64,000 nucleotides of DNA from Niveispirillum fermenti (lineage in GTDB: Bacteria; Pseudomonadota; Alphaproteobacteria; Azospirillales; Azospirillaceae), in assembly GCF_048066175.1 (NCBI RefSeq), contig NZ_JBLTXA010000010.1, forward strand, positions 1 to 64,000. Direction: 5' to 3'. Positions within the stretch are counted from its first letter, which is position 1, and each line of letters begins with the position of its first letter. Below the pieces are notes generated by a model. The model saw only the letters and a list, made by a program, of their open reading frames with translations. It was not told the DNA's origin and did no database searches. Below, one piece after another: positions 53,470 to 62,636 of this stretch. Position numbers and translations under genes: made by a program.

Positions 53470-54699
53470 TCAGATCACCCCATCGTCGCGCAGCGCCTGC
53501 AACGCCGCCTCGTCCAGTCCCAGTTCGGCGGCCAGCACCCCGTCGGTATGTTCGCCCAGCATGGGCGGCGGGGCGTAGTCTCGGATGGGGGTCTGGGAGA
53601 AGTTCAGCGGGCTGCGGATCACCGACAGGTCGGGTGCCAGCGGATGGGCGACCGGCACGGCCATGCCGCGGTGACGCACCTGGGGATCGGCGAAGACCTG
53701 GCCGATATCATTGATGGGACCGCTGGGAATGCCGAAGGCTTCCAGCCGTTCCAGCCAGACGGCCACGCTGCGTCGCCGGAAGATGGCGTCGAACGTGTCG
53801 GTCAGGGCGTCGCGGTTCTCCACGCGCAGGATGTTCGTGCGGAACAGCGGGTGGTCTGCCAGATCGGGCCGCTCCACCGCCTCGCACAGGCGGACATACT
53901 GCGCGTCGTTGCCTGCCGTCAGCATGATGGCGCCATCGGCGCAGGGGAACAGCGTGGAGGGCATGCCGCCATTGCCCTGTGTTCCCCGCCGCACCGGCAC
54001 CTCGCCGCTGGTCAGGTGGATCTGGGCATAGTGCGACAGGGCGGCGACGCCGCAATCCAGCAGTGCCACGTCGATATGCTGGCCTGTACCGCCATTGGCG
54101 TCACGGCTGTAAAGCGCGGCCAGGATGGCGTTGGAAACGTTCAGGCCCGTCAGCACGTCCACGATGCTGGGCCCCACCTTCATGGGACCGCCGCCGGGTT
54201 TGTCGTCGGGCAGGCCTGTGACACTCATCAGGCCGCACTGCCCCTGGAACACGGCGTCGTAGCCGGGCTTGGCCGCATAGGGCCCCGTCTGGCCATAGCC
54301 GGTGACGGAACAATAGATCACGCCGGGGTTCAGCGCCTTCACGGCGTCATAATCCAGGCCATAGCGCTTCAGGTCGCCGACCTTGTAGTTCTCCAGCACG
54401 ATATCGGCCTTCGCCGCCAGCGCGCGGACGATCTCCTGTCCCCTGGAATGGGCGATATTGACGGTGACGGATCGCTTGTTGCGGTTGGCCGACAGATAGA
54501 AGGCATTCTCCCGCGTGGGCCTGCCGTCCGTGCCGGTTAGATAAGGGGCGCCGAAGACGCGGGCATCGTCCCCGCTGCCCGGCCGTTCCACCTTGATGAC
54601 ATCGGCGCCCAGGTCGCCCAGCATCTGTGCCGCCAGGGGCCCCGCCAGCACGCGCGAAAGGTCCAGCACGCGGATATTGTCCAGGGGCAGTCTCGCCAT
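53470..54699 (-). CDS. CaiB/BaiF family III CoA-transferase
   Basis: 409 aa. Markers: IRVLDLSRVLAGPLAAQML, GADVIKVERPGSGDD, ADIVLENYKVGDLKRYGLDY, VIYCSVTGYGQTGPY, GYDAVFQGQCGLMSVTG, the candidate catalytic Asp in PSIVDVLTGLN, and GTGQHIDVAL. ATG 54699 has GGAGGGGGAAC upstream; an open extension is rejected. It follows the thiolase gene by 16 nt. It could load or exchange CoA on the acid degraded by the divergent OYE/SnoaL/SDR/acyl-CoA dehydrogenase genes, as BaiF does for bile acids. Confidence 0.92.
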   Translation of the reverse strand: MARLPLDNIRVLDLSRVLAGPLAAQMLGDLGADVIKVERPGSGDDARVFGAPYLTGTDGRPTRENAFYLSANRNKRSVTVNIAHSRGQEIVRALAAKADIVLENYKVGDLKRYGLDYDAVKALNPGVIYCSVTGYGQTGPYAAKPGYDAVFQGQCGLMSVTGLPDDKPGGGPMKVGPSIVDVLTGLNVSNAILAALYSRDANGGTGQHIDVALLDCGVAALSHYAQIHLTSGEVPVRRGTQGNGGMPSTLFPCADGAIMLTAGNDAQYVRLCEAVERPDLADHPLFRTNILRVENRDALTDTFDAIFRRRSVAVWLERLEAFGIPSGPINDIGQVFADPQVRHRGMAVPVAHPLAPDLSVIRSPLNFSQTPIRDYAPPPMLGEHTDGVLAAELGLDEAALQALRDDGVI

Positions 54700-54715
54700 G
54701 GTCCGTTCCCCCTCC

Positions 54716-55912
54716 TCACAGCCGCTCGAAGATGGCCGCCACGCCCTGGCCGCCGCCGACGCACATGGTTTCCAGCCCATAACGGGCCCGTCGCCGCTGC
54801 ATCTCGTGCAGCAGCGAGACCATGATGCGCACGCCCGTGGCGCCGATCGGATGGCCCAGGGAAATCCCCGACCCATTGACATTCAGGCGCGACGGGTCGT
54901 CCCAGCCCCAGCCCTTCAGCACGGCCAGCACCTGTACGGCGAAGGCCTCGTTCAGTTCCACCAGGTCCATATCGTCCCAGGAAAGGCCCGTGCGGGCGAA
55001 CAGCCTGGCCACAGCCGGCACGGGGCCGATGCCCATGATGGCCGGATCGCAGCCGGCCGATGCCCAGCCGGCCAGGCGCGCCACGGGCACCAACCCCAGG
55101 GCCGCGGCGCGATCCTCCGCCACCACCAGACAGGCGGCGGCGGCGTCGTTCTGCTGGGCGGCATTGCCGGCGGTGACGGTGCCGCCCTTCATGATGGGGC
55201 GCAGGGCGGACAGGCTTTCGGGGCTTGTATCGCCGCGCACGCCCTCATCCCGGTCGAACAGGTCGATGGCGCCCTTGCGGCCGGGCACGGGCACGGGCGC
55301 GATCTCATCCGCGAACAGGCCGGCTTCCCAAGCGGCGGCTGCGCGGCTCTGGCTGCGCGCGGCATAGGCGTCGGCCGCTTCCCGTCCGATGCCGTCACGC
55401 CTTGCCAAATTCTCCGCCGTTTCGATCAGGCCGGAGATGGGGCCGAACCGTTCAACCGGCTGCGACCGTTCGCGGCCCCGGTCCAGCCGGTCGTAAAAGG
55501 ACACGGTGCCGGACCGTGCGCCCTTGCGCATGCTGGTGCTGTAATATTCGATATTGCTCATGCTTTCCACGCCGCCGGCCAGCACGACATCGGCGGCGCC
55601 CGTTTCCACCATCATCACGGCGGTGGCGATGGACAGCAGGCCGCCACCGCAGCGGCGGTCCACCTGGATGCCCGCCACCTCGACCGGCAGCCCGGCGGCC
55701 AGCGCCGCCCAGCGGCCGATGCAGGGGGCCTCGCTGTTGGCATAGCTCTGGGCGAAGACCACTTCGTCCAGGGCGGCGGGATCGATGCCGGACCGGTCGA
55801 TGACGGCCTTGACGATATGGGCGGCCAGGGCCTCCGCCGGCATATCCTGCAGCCGCCCCAGGAACTTGCCCACGGGCGTGCGCAGCGGGGTCGCGATGAC
55901 GGCGCGTCTCAT
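54716..55912 (-). CDS. Thiolase (acetyl-CoA acyltransferase)
   Basis: 398 aa, standard thiolase size. Nucleophile Cys88 is in VDRRCGGGL (CGGG replaces the common CxSG), with NEAFA, the catalytic His in SGISLGHPIGATG and the second Cys in TMCVGGGQG. The reaction is CoA-dependent cleavage of a 3-ketoacyl-CoA. It is first in the two-gene operon with the CoA-transferase and divergent from the OYE operon. It supplies the last beta-oxidation step to the acyl-CoA dehydrogenases at 59306-63856. Confidence 0.94.
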   Translation of the reverse strand: MRRAVIATPLRTPVGKFLGRLQDMPAEALAAHIVKAVIDRSGIDPAALDEVVFAQSYANSEAPCIGRWAALAAGLPVEVAGIQVDRRCGGGLLSIATAVMMVETGAADVVLAGGVESMSNIEYYSTSMRKGARSGTVSFYDRLDRGRERSQPVERFGPISGLIETAENLARRDGIGREAADAYAARSQSRAAAAWEAGLFADEIAPVPVPGRKGAIDLFDRDEGVRGDTSPESLSALRPIMKGGTVTAGNAAQQNDAAAACLVVAEDRAAALGLVPVARLAGWASAGCDPAIMGIGPVPAVARLFARTGLSWDDMDLVELNEAFAVQVLAVLKGWGWDDPSRLNVNGSGISLGHPIGATGVRIMVSLLHEMQRRRARYGLETMCVGGGQGVAAIFERL

Positions 55913-56086
55913 CTTCAATCGTTCCGGTTCCATTGAGGCCTGCCGGCTGATTAGCGCATGGCCGGGGCGCCTGTTCAGCCCCCCGGCCGATAACATCACG
56001 TGTGCGATGGCTGTCCGGGGCCCGCTTGTCCTGGCCCGCCGCTGTCTTGATGGTGGGCCGGATTTGACGGGGTGGGAGGCCCGCCG

Positions 56087-57229
56087 GTGGATATCGAACC
56101 CTTGCTGCGCCCGATGCGGCTGCGCGGGCTGGAACTGCCCAACCGCGTGGTGATGTCGCCCATGTCGCGCTATGCCAGTCCGGACGGGGTGCCGGGGCCG
56201 GACGTGGTCGGCTATTATGCCCGCCGTGCCGCCCATGGCGTGGGGCTGGTCGTGACGGAAGGTGTGGCGATCGACCATCCGCTTTCCGTGGACCATCCGG
56301 CCGCCCCGCGCCTGTTCGGGGCCGATGCGCTGGCCGGCTGGTCCGGCGTGGTGACGGCGGTGCATGCTGCCGGCGGCCGCATCTGGCCGCAGCTCTGGCA
56401 CCAGGGGCCGATGTGGAATGTGGAAAGTACCCGGCTGGGGGTGCGCACGCCGTCGCTGCGCCCGTCGGGCATCTGGGGTCCGGCGGACGGCACCATCTCC
56501 ATCCCCGCCGAGGCCAAGGCGGCCGCGCTGCCCGTCACGCTGCCGGCCGGTGACGGCGACATCCAGGATGTCATCGACGCCTATGGCCGGGCGGCGGGCG
56601 CGGCCAAGCGGCTGGGCTTCGACGGCATCGCCATCCATGGCGCGCACGGCTATCTGATCGACAGTTTCCTGTGGTCCTTCACCAACCGGCGGGATGATGG
56701 CTGGGGTGGGGACGCGGAACGGCGGGCGGCCTTCGGGGCGGCCGTGGTACGCGCCGTGCGCGCCGCCGTGGGGCCGGATATGCCCATCTGCCTGCGCCTC
56801 TCGCAGTTCAAGATGCAGGATTACCGGGCGGTACTGGCCGACAACCCGGACGATCTGGGCCGTTTGCTGCGTCCGCTGGCCGATGCCGGCGTGGATCTGT
56901 TCGATGGCAGCCAGCGCTATTTCGATACGCCGGTCTTCGATGGCTCCGCCCTGAACCTGGCGGGGTGGATGCGTCTTCTGACGGGGGTGCCGTCGATGGC
57001 CGTCGGTGGTGTCGGGCTGGACAAGGCGCGCGGTCCTGCGCGCCATATCGACGACAGCCAGACCGCCACCAACAATCTGGACCGCGTGCTGGCAAGGATG
57101 CGGGCGGGAGAGTTCGACCTGATCGCGGTCGGCCGGTCCCTGCTGAACGATCCGTGCTGGCTGGAACGGGTCCGGACGGGGCAGCCATTCCTGCCGTTCG
57201 ACCCCGCCAACCTGCAAAGGCTGACCTGA
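56087..57229 (+). CDS. Old yellow enzyme-family NADH:flavin oxidoreductase
   Basis: 380 aa, single-domain OYE (no C-terminal FeS/FAD half as in BaiCD or dienoyl-CoA reductase). Features: LPNRVVMSPMSRYASPDG, VVTEGVAI, IWPQLWHQG, IHGAHGYLIDSFLW-type active-site His pair with NRRDDGWGG, and DLIAVGRSLLNDP. It reduces an activated C=C bond, such as a 3-oxo-delta4 ring ketone, using FMN. Start is GTG 56087 with GGGAGG 7 nt upstream. It leads the operon and overlaps the SnoaL-like gene by 1 nt. Confidence 0.92.
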   Translation: MDIEPLLRPMRLRGLELPNRVVMSPMSRYASPDGVPGPDVVGYYARRAAHGVGLVVTEGVAIDHPLSVDHPAAPRLFGADALAGWSGVVTAVHAAGGRIWPQLWHQGPMWNVESTRLGVRTPSLRPSGIWGPADGTISIPAEAKAAALPVTLPAGDGDIQDVIDAYGRAAGAAKRLGFDGIAIHGAHGYLIDSFLWSFTNRRDDGWGGDAERRAAFGAAVVRAVRAAVGPDMPICLRLSQFKMQDYRAVLADNPDDLGRLLRPLADAGVDLFDGSQRYFDTPVFDGSALNLAGWMRLLTGVPSMAVGGVGLDKARGPARHIDDSQTATNNLDRVLARMRAGEFDLIAVGRSLLNDPCWLERVRTGQPFLPFDPANLQRLT

Positions 57230-57798
57230 TGACCGCGACGGAACCGACCCTTGAACAGCGCCTGGACCGGATGGAATCGCATCTGGCCATCCAGCAATTG
57301 CCCGTGCGCTATGCCCTGGCCGTGGATGGTCGCGATATCGACGCCTGGACCGGCCTTTTCGTGCCCGATGTCGATTGCGGCCGGTATGGCCGGGGGCGCG
57401 ACGTGCTGAAATCCATCATCACCCCGCTGCTGCGCGGCTTCTACCGTTCCGTCCATCTGATCTGCGGGCAAAAGCTGGATTTCGACGGCCCCGACCGGGC
57501 GACCGGCGCGGTCTATTGCCGGGCGGAGCATGAGGAGGCCGGGCGCTGGATCACCATGGCCATCCTCTATTTCGATGAATATGCCCGGGTGGACGGCGAA
57601 TGGTTCTTCGTGCGGCGCCGGGAAAAGCATTGGTATGCCAGTGACTGGGCCAAGCGGCCGACGGCGCCCTTCAACGATTGGCCGGGCCGGGACCTGCCGC
57701 CCCGCCTGCCGGGGGATTTTCCCGGCTGGACGGATTTCTGGCAGGGCGTGGACGTGACGGGCCTGACCGGCCTGCCTGTGGAAGGGGGGATGAAATGA
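57229..57798 (+). CDS. SnoaL/NTF2-like protein, BaiE-like dehydratase candidate
   Basis: 189 aa, NTF2-like cone fold (SnoaL_4 type). The layout parallels bile-acid 7alpha-dehydratase BaiE: the start LEQRLDRMESHLAIQQL, then Tyr28 and Asp33 with the same spacing as BaiE Tyr30/Asp35 (VRYALAVDG), His76 (RSVHLICG) at the place of BaiE His83, and a late strand VDGEWFFVRRREKHWY. It overlaps the OYE gene by 1 nt and the SDR gene by 4 nt. A dehydratase or isomerase acting on a ring hydroxyl is inferred; other SnoaL-fold enzymes keep similar residues. Confidence 0.8.
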   Translation: MTATEPTLEQRLDRMESHLAIQQLPVRYALAVDGRDIDAWTGLFVPDVDCGRYGRGRDVLKSIITPLLRGFYRSVHLICGQKLDFDGPDRATGAVYCRAEHEEAGRWITMAILYFDEYARVDGEWFFVRRREKHWYASDWAKRPTAPFNDWPGRDLPPRLPGDFPGWTDFWQGVDVTGLTGLPVEGGMK

Positions 57799-58559
57799 CC
57801 GGCGGACAGCGTTTCGCGGGCCGATCCGTGCTGGTGACGGGCGGCGCGTCCGGCATCGGCCGTGCCGCAGCCCTGGCCCTGGCGCGGGAAGGGGCGCTGG
57901 TGACCATCGGTGACCTGGACGCGGAAGGCGGGCGGGCCGTGGTGGCGGAAATCACCGCATCGGGCGGGCAGGCCCTTTTCCAGCGCACTGACGCCACGGC
58001 GGAGGGTGACATCGCGGCCCTGATTGCGGCGGCAGTGGCCGCCCATGGGCCGCTGGCCCATGCCTTCAACAATGTCGGCCTGTCGCGGCATGGCGGGATG
58101 GAGGACATGTCGCGGGAGGATTGGGACTGGACCCTGGCCGTGTCGCTGACCTCCACCTTCCTGTGCATGAAGCATGAACTGCCCGTCATGGCGGCGCGCG
58201 GTGGCGGCGCGATCGTCAACACCGCGTCCATGTCGGGCCGGATCGTCACGCCCGTGGCGTCGCCCGCCTATTGCGCGGCCAAGGCCGGGGTCGTCCACCT
58301 GACCGCCTATGCCGCGCACAGCCATGCCGCCAGGGGCATCCGCGTCAACAGCGTGTCGCCGGGGCTGGTCGCCACACCCGTGGTTGCCCGTATGTTGACG
58401 CCCGAACAGCAGGTGACCGTCGCCTCGGGCGCGCAACTGATCGGCCGGGCCGTGACGCCGGAGGAGGTGGCCGCCACCGTCCTGTTCCTGCTCAGCGACG
58501 ATGCCGCCATGATCACGGGCACGGACACGGAGGTCTGCGGCGGCCGGCGCCAGGGGTGA
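57795..58559 (+). CDS. SDR-family hydroxysteroid-dehydrogenase-like oxidoreductase
   Basis: 254 aa. TGGASGIG cofactor motif; FNNVG replaces NNAG; Ser in VNTASMSG; YCAAK catalytic; SPGLVATPV. An Asp in IGDLD after the second strand suggests NAD preference. It overlaps the SnoaL-like gene (ATGA). It could interconvert hydroxy and keto groups before or after the OYE and dehydratase steps. Confidence 0.91.
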   Translation: MTGGQRFAGRSVLVTGGASGIGRAAALALAREGALVTIGDLDAEGGRAVVAEITASGGQALFQRTDATAEGDIAALIAAAVAAHGPLAHAFNNVGLSRHGGMEDMSREDWDWTLAVSLTSTFLCMKHELPVMAARGGGAIVNTASMSGRIVTPVASPAYCAAKAGVVHLTAYAAHSHAARGIRVNSVSPGLVATPVVARMLTPEQQVTVASGAQLIGRAVTPEEVAATVLFLLSDDAAMITGTDTEVCGGRRQG

Positions 58560-58693
58560 GGGGCCGGTGCGGCGGGGGGCCAAGGATCAGAAGCATGATC
58601 CATTCGGCCCCGGGCGGCGGCATCGCTGGCGGCGATGGGACGGGGCTTCCTATGATGCCGGAACAGAGACGCCCTGAACCCGATGCCAGGACC

Positions 58694-59281
58694 ATGACGA
58701 CATCACCAAACGCCGGTGCCGATATCCCGGACGACATCCAGGATGCCATCCGCCGCCTGATCCGCTGGGCCGGGGACGATCCCGGCCGCGAGGGGCTGGC
58801 CGATACACCGCGCCGCGTGGCCAAGGCGTGGAGGGAATATTGCCGCGGCTATGCCGACGACCCCGCCTTCCATCTGTCGCGGATATTCCACGAGGTCGGC
58901 GGTTATGACGAGATCGTGCTGCTGAAGGATATTCCGTTCCAGTCGCATTGCGAGCACCACATGGCCCCGATCACGGGCCAGGCGCACATCGCCTACCTTC
59001 CCGACAGACATGTGGTGGGCATCTCCAAGCTGGCCCGCGTGCTGCATGCCTTCGCCCGCCGCCTGCAGGTGCAGGAACGGCTGACGGCGGAGGTGGCGGA
59101 CTGCATCTGGGAGCATCTGAAGCCGCTGGGCGTGGCCGTAGTGATCGAGGCGACGCACGGCTGCATGACGGCGCGCGGCGTCAATACGCCGGGCGTCACC
59201 ATGAAGACCAGCCGCATGATGGGCGTGTTCCGCGACGATGAGAAAAGCCGCAGGGAAGTGCTGGCCCTGATGGGCGTATAG
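58694..59281 (+). CDS. folE: GTP cyclohydrolase I (FolE)
   Basis: 195 aa. FolE features: DTPRRVAKAWREYCRGY, zinc Cys and active-site His residues in SHCEHHMAPITGQAHIAYLP, GISKLARVL, QVQERLT, and second zinc Cys with ATHGCMTARGV. It makes 7,8-dihydroneopterin triphosphate, the first step to folate or tetrahydropterins. ATG 58694 is picked by domain start; an ATG about 14 codons earlier (58652) is possible. It lies between the SDR and acyl-CoA dehydrogenase genes on the same strand. This is an odd place for a biosynthetic gene and may be a paralogue serving a folate- or pterin-dependent catabolic step. Confidence 0.95.
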   Translation: MTTSPNAGADIPDDIQDAIRRLIRWAGDDPGREGLADTPRRVAKAWREYCRGYADDPAFHLSRIFHEVGGYDEIVLLKDIPFQSHCEHHMAPITGQAHIAYLPDRHVVGISKLARVLHAFARRLQVQERLTAEVADCIWEHLKPLGVAVVIEATHGCMTARGVNTPGVTMKTSRMMGVFRDDEKSRREVLALMGV

Positions 59282-59305
59282 GCGCGGGTCCAAGGAGAGG
59301 TGAAG

Positions 59306-60454
59306 ATGCAGGATTGGAATGCGCTGTCCGACGAGGCGTTCCGCGCCGCGGCCCGTGATTTCATCGAAACCCACTGCCCCGCCCATATCCGGCGCGGGGA
59401 GGAACATGTGCGCTGGGAACAGTCCCAGGGCTGGTACCGGGCCATGGCCGCGCATGGCTGGCTGGCGCCCGGCTGGCCCGTGGCGCATGGCGGCATGGGG
59501 CTGAAGCAGGCCAAGCACCTGATCTATCTGGAGGAATGGGCGCGCGCCGGTATTTCCCGGGTGATGGAACAAGGCGTGCTGAATGTCGGGCCCGTGCTGC
59601 TGGCCCATGGCACGCCCGAACAGGTTGCGCATTACCTGCCAAAGATCATCTCGGCCGAGCATCTGTGGTGCCAGGGTTTCTCCGAGCCGGGGGCCGGGTC
59701 GGACCTGGCAGCCCTGCGCACCGAGGCGCGGATCGAGGGTGATGCGTTCATCATCAACGGCCACAAGATCTGGACCTCCGGTGCCGTCGATGCCAACCAC
59801 ATCTTCGTCCTGGCCCGTACCGACAAGAGCGTGCGCAAGCAGGCGGGCATCAGCTTCATCCTGGTCGACATGCGCCAGCCCGGCGTGACGGTGAAACCCA
59901 TCGTCACCATCAATGGCGACGCGGAATTCGCCGAGGTGTTCCTGGATGATGTCCGCGCGCCTGTGGCCAATCTGGTCGGCGGGCTGAACAATGGCTGGAA
60001 AGTCGCGCAGTCCCTGCTGGGGTTCGAGCGGGTCTGGGCCGGGTCGCCGCATATGGGCCGACAAGCCATGGACCGGCTGGTGCGCGTGGCGAAGCTGGCG
60101 GGGCGCGACCGCGATCCGGTCACGCTGGACCGCATCGCGCAATTGCAGATTGATCTGGCCGACAATGCCGAGATGTATGAAAGGCTGGCCCAGGAGATCC
60201 GCGCCGGCCACTCCTTCGGGTTCGAGGTGTCGACCCTGAAGATCGTGGCGACGGAGACCTATGCCCGCATCACCGAACTGACGCTGGAGGTCGCGGGCGA
60301 ACGCGGCGGGCTGGGGGGCGAGGTGCCGTTCACCGACGGCACGCCCGACCTGCTGCGCGATTACCTGACGGCCCGCGCACCCATGATCTATGGCGGCACG
60401 GTGCAGGTCCACCGCAACATCCTGGCCAAGCGCGTGCTTGGCCTGCCATCGTGA
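59306..60454 (+). CDS. Acyl-CoA dehydrogenase, Glu-bearing subunit type
   Basis: 382 aa. ACAD features: CQGFSEPGAGSDLAALRTEA, FIINGHKIWTSGA, FILVDMRQPGV, VFLDDVRAPVANLVG, LGFERVWAG with the likely base Glu, and the C-terminal IYGGTVQVHRNILAKRVLGL. The C-terminal RxQFG-type FAD-binding helix seen in partner proteins is absent. The start is ATG 59306 with AGGAGAGG upstream. It overlaps or abuts the next ACAD gene, suggesting a heteromeric enzyme as in steroid side-chain dehydrogenases. Confidence 0.92.
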   Translation: MQDWNALSDEAFRAAARDFIETHCPAHIRRGEEHVRWEQSQGWYRAMAAHGWLAPGWPVAHGGMGLKQAKHLIYLEEWARAGISRVMEQGVLNVGPVLLAHGTPEQVAHYLPKIISAEHLWCQGFSEPGAGSDLAALRTEARIEGDAFIINGHKIWTSGAVDANHIFVLARTDKSVRKQAGISFILVDMRQPGVTVKPIVTINGDAEFAEVFLDDVRAPVANLVGGLNNGWKVAQSLLGFERVWAGSPHMGRQAMDRLVRVAKLAGRDRDPVTLDRIAQLQIDLADNAEMYERLAQEIRAGHSFGFEVSTLKIVATETYARITELTLEVAGERGGLGGEVPFTDGTPDLLRDYLTARAPMIYGGTVQVHRNILAKRVLGLPS

Positions 60455-60462
60455 GGGACGCG

Positions 60463-61575
60463 ATGAACCGGATTTCCGCCGACGAGGGCATGGTCGCCGA
60501 ACTGCGCGACGGTGCGGTGCGGCTGGTCGCCGACCATGGGGACCACCAGCGCACCCGCCGCCTGCGCCGCACCCTGCCCGGATATGATGCGCATCTGGCC
60601 GGCACCTTCGCCGAACTGGGCTGGTACGGCGTGCTGGTGCCGGAAGCCGATGGGGGCATCGGCCTGGGCCTGGCCGAGATGGCCGGCCTGCTGCGCGAGC
60701 TGGAAAAGGGGCTGATGGCCGAGCCGCTGCTGTCCCGTGCCGTTCTGGCGGCGCGCGTGCTGGTGCATGCCCCGGCCGGCCCGGCGCGGGCGGCCTTGCT
60801 GGAAGGGCTGGTGTCGGGCGCTGTCCGACCCGCGCTGGCGCTGGATTTCGATGCAGGACTGCCCGTCGTGACGGCCGCCGATGAAGGGGAGGGGTTCCGC
60901 CTGACCGGCCGGGCCCTGTCCGTGGCCGGGGCGGCCGGCGCCACGCATCTTCTGGTGCCGGCCCGGCTGGACAAGGGCCATGGGCTGTTCGTCCTGCCGG
61001 TGGAGGCCGCCGGCGTCGCACTTTCCTGGCATTGGCGGGCGGATGACAGCCCGCTGGGGCAGGTGGTGCTGGCTGACGTGGCCGTGCCGGACGATGCGCT
61101 GCTGGTCCCGCCACGGGCGGCAGCGGCCGCCATCGCCCGCGCCCTGGACGAGACGCGGATCGTGGCGGCCGCTGCCCTGCTGGGCCTGGCCGAGCATATG
61201 CTGGCCATGACCATCGAATATCTGGGCATCCGCCGGCAGTACGACCAGTTGATCGGCAGTTTCCAGGCCCTGCAGCACAAGGCCGTCGATCTTTACATCG
61301 AGAAGGAACGCGCCGTGGCGGCGTTGGGCTTCGGCCTGTCGCGGGCGGGTGACCCGGCGGCGCTGCCACTCGCCGCCCTGCGCGCCAAGGGCCGTTGTTC
61401 GGAGGCCGCCAGCCGCATCGCGCGTGAGGCCATCCAGCTTCACGGCGCCATCGGCTTTACCGAGGAACACGACCTGGGCCTTTATGTGAAGCGGGCCTTG
61501 ACCCTGTCGGCCTGGCTGGGCGATGCCGGGGAACAGCGGCGGCGCTTCGTGTCCATGGGACTGGCGCTGGCCTGA
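60463..61575 (+). CDS. Acyl-CoA dehydrogenase, partner subunit type
   Basis: 370 aa. N-terminal ACAD helices (FAELGWYGVLVPEADGGIGL) and the C-terminal FAD-contact motif RRQYDQLIGSFQALQHKAVD plus IQLHGAIGFTEEHDLGLYVK are present. The middle beta-domain is weak (no EPGAGSD motif). GAGGGA precedes ATG 60463; a GTG at 60451 overlapping the previous stop is an alternative. It complements the protein encoded just upstream, so the pair likely forms one alpha2beta2-type dehydrogenase. Confidence 0.9.
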   Translation: MNRISADEGMVAELRDGAVRLVADHGDHQRTRRLRRTLPGYDAHLAGTFAELGWYGVLVPEADGGIGLGLAEMAGLLRELEKGLMAEPLLSRAVLAARVLVHAPAGPARAALLEGLVSGAVRPALALDFDAGLPVVTAADEGEGFRLTGRALSVAGAAGATHLLVPARLDKGHGLFVLPVEAAGVALSWHWRADDSPLGQVVLADVAVPDDALLVPPRAAAAAIARALDETRIVAAAALLGLAEHMLAMTIEYLGIRRQYDQLIGSFQALQHKAVDLYIEKERAVAALGFGLSRAGDPAALPLAALRAKGRCSEAASRIAREAIQLHGAIGFTEEHDLGLYVKRALTLSAWLGDAGEQRRRFVSMGLALA

Positions 61576-61595
61576 CAGGTGGGGGAGAGGCGGGG

Positions 61596-62636
61596 ATGAG
61601 CGACGCGATCGATCTGGCCGAGTTGCGGCAGGAGTTCCGCGCGGTGCTGGATGCGGAGACCGATGCCGGGCGGGTACGCCGCCATGTACATGACGGGGGC
61701 GCGTTCGACGCGGCGCTGGCCGCCACCGTGGCGGGCCTGGGCTGGGCCGGGCTGGGCATTGCGGAGGCGGATGGCGGGCTGGGGCTGGGCTTGCCGGCGC
61801 TGGCCGTGCTGTATGAGGAACTGGGGCGCGGTCCCGCCTGCCTTCCATTGCCATCCACGCTGCTGGTGGCTGACGCGCTGAAGGGCGCCCCGGACGCGGT
61901 GCGGGCGCAGTGGCTGCCCCTGCTGGCATCGGGGGAGATGTTCGCCACCCTGGCGCTCGATCTGGACCTCCCGCCGGGCGACCGGATCACGGCGCGGGTG
62001 CCCCATGTGCTGCATGGCGATGCCGCCGGCCTCTATCTGCTGGCCACCACGGATGGGCGCCATCTGCTACTGCCGCGCCAGGCGGCCGGGGTGACGGTTA
62101 CGCCGACCCCCGCCGTCGACCGCACGCGCGGCATGGCGGTCCTGGACCTGCATGAGGCACCGGTGCTGGCGGTGCCCGTGGATGGGTCGGCCTTGTGCCG
62201 GCACGCGGCGCTGGCGGTGGCCTGCGACAGTATCGGCGGGGCGGAAGCCATTCTGGACAAGACCATCGAATATCTGAAGATCCGCACGCAGTTCGGCCAG
62301 CCCATCGGTGGTTTCCAGGCCCTGAAGCACCGGGTGGCGAACCACAAGCTGCGCCTGGAATCCGCCCGTGCCCTGGTGGCCATGGCGGTACAGGTGGCGG
62401 GGGAAGATGGTGGCGCGCGGTCCCTGGGCCTGGCCCACCTGGCCCGCGCGCAGGCCGCCGACGCCTATGTGACCATCGCCGACGATGCGGTCCAGCTTCA
62501 CGGCGGCATCGGGTTCACCTGGGAACATGAATGCCACCATTACCTGAAGCGCGCCTGGCTGAACCGCCTGCTGTTCGGCGGGGAGGATGCGGCACTGGAC
62601 CGTGCCGCCACGCTGTTGACGGAGAGTGCCGCATGA
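61596..62636 (+). CDS. Acyl-CoA dehydrogenase, partner subunit type (second pair)
   Basis: 346 aa. Features: LGWAGLGIAEADGGLGLG, RTQFGQPIGGFQALKHRVAN (FAD-contact helix) and VQLHGGIGFTWEHECHHYLK. The middle domain is reduced, and no EPGAGSD motif is present. ATG 61596 follows GGGGGAGAGG-like purines. It overlaps the next ACAD gene (ATGA), supporting assembly with that product. Confidence 0.9.
   Translation: MSDAIDLAELRQEFRAVLDAETDAGRVRRHVHDGGAFDAALAATVAGLGWAGLGIAEADGGLGLGLPALAVLYEELGRGPACLPLPSTLLVADALKGAPDAVRAQWLPLLASGEMFATLALDLDLPPGDRITARVPHVLHGDAAGLYLLATTDGRHLLLPRQAAGVTVTPTPAVDRTRGMAVLDLHEAPVLAVPVDGSALCRHAALAVACDSIGGAEAILDKTIEYLKIRTQFGQPIGGFQALKHRVANHKLRLESARALVAMAVQVAGEDGGARSLGLAHLARAQAADAYVTIADDAVQLHGGIGFTWEHECHHYLKRAWLNRLLFGGEDAALDRAATLLTESAA

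Noticed and set aside
55913..57217. Open upstream extension of the thiolase frame, which would give an 833-aa fusion protein
   Set aside because: The extension runs antisense through the OYE gene and has no domain. Thiolase begins normally at 55912.
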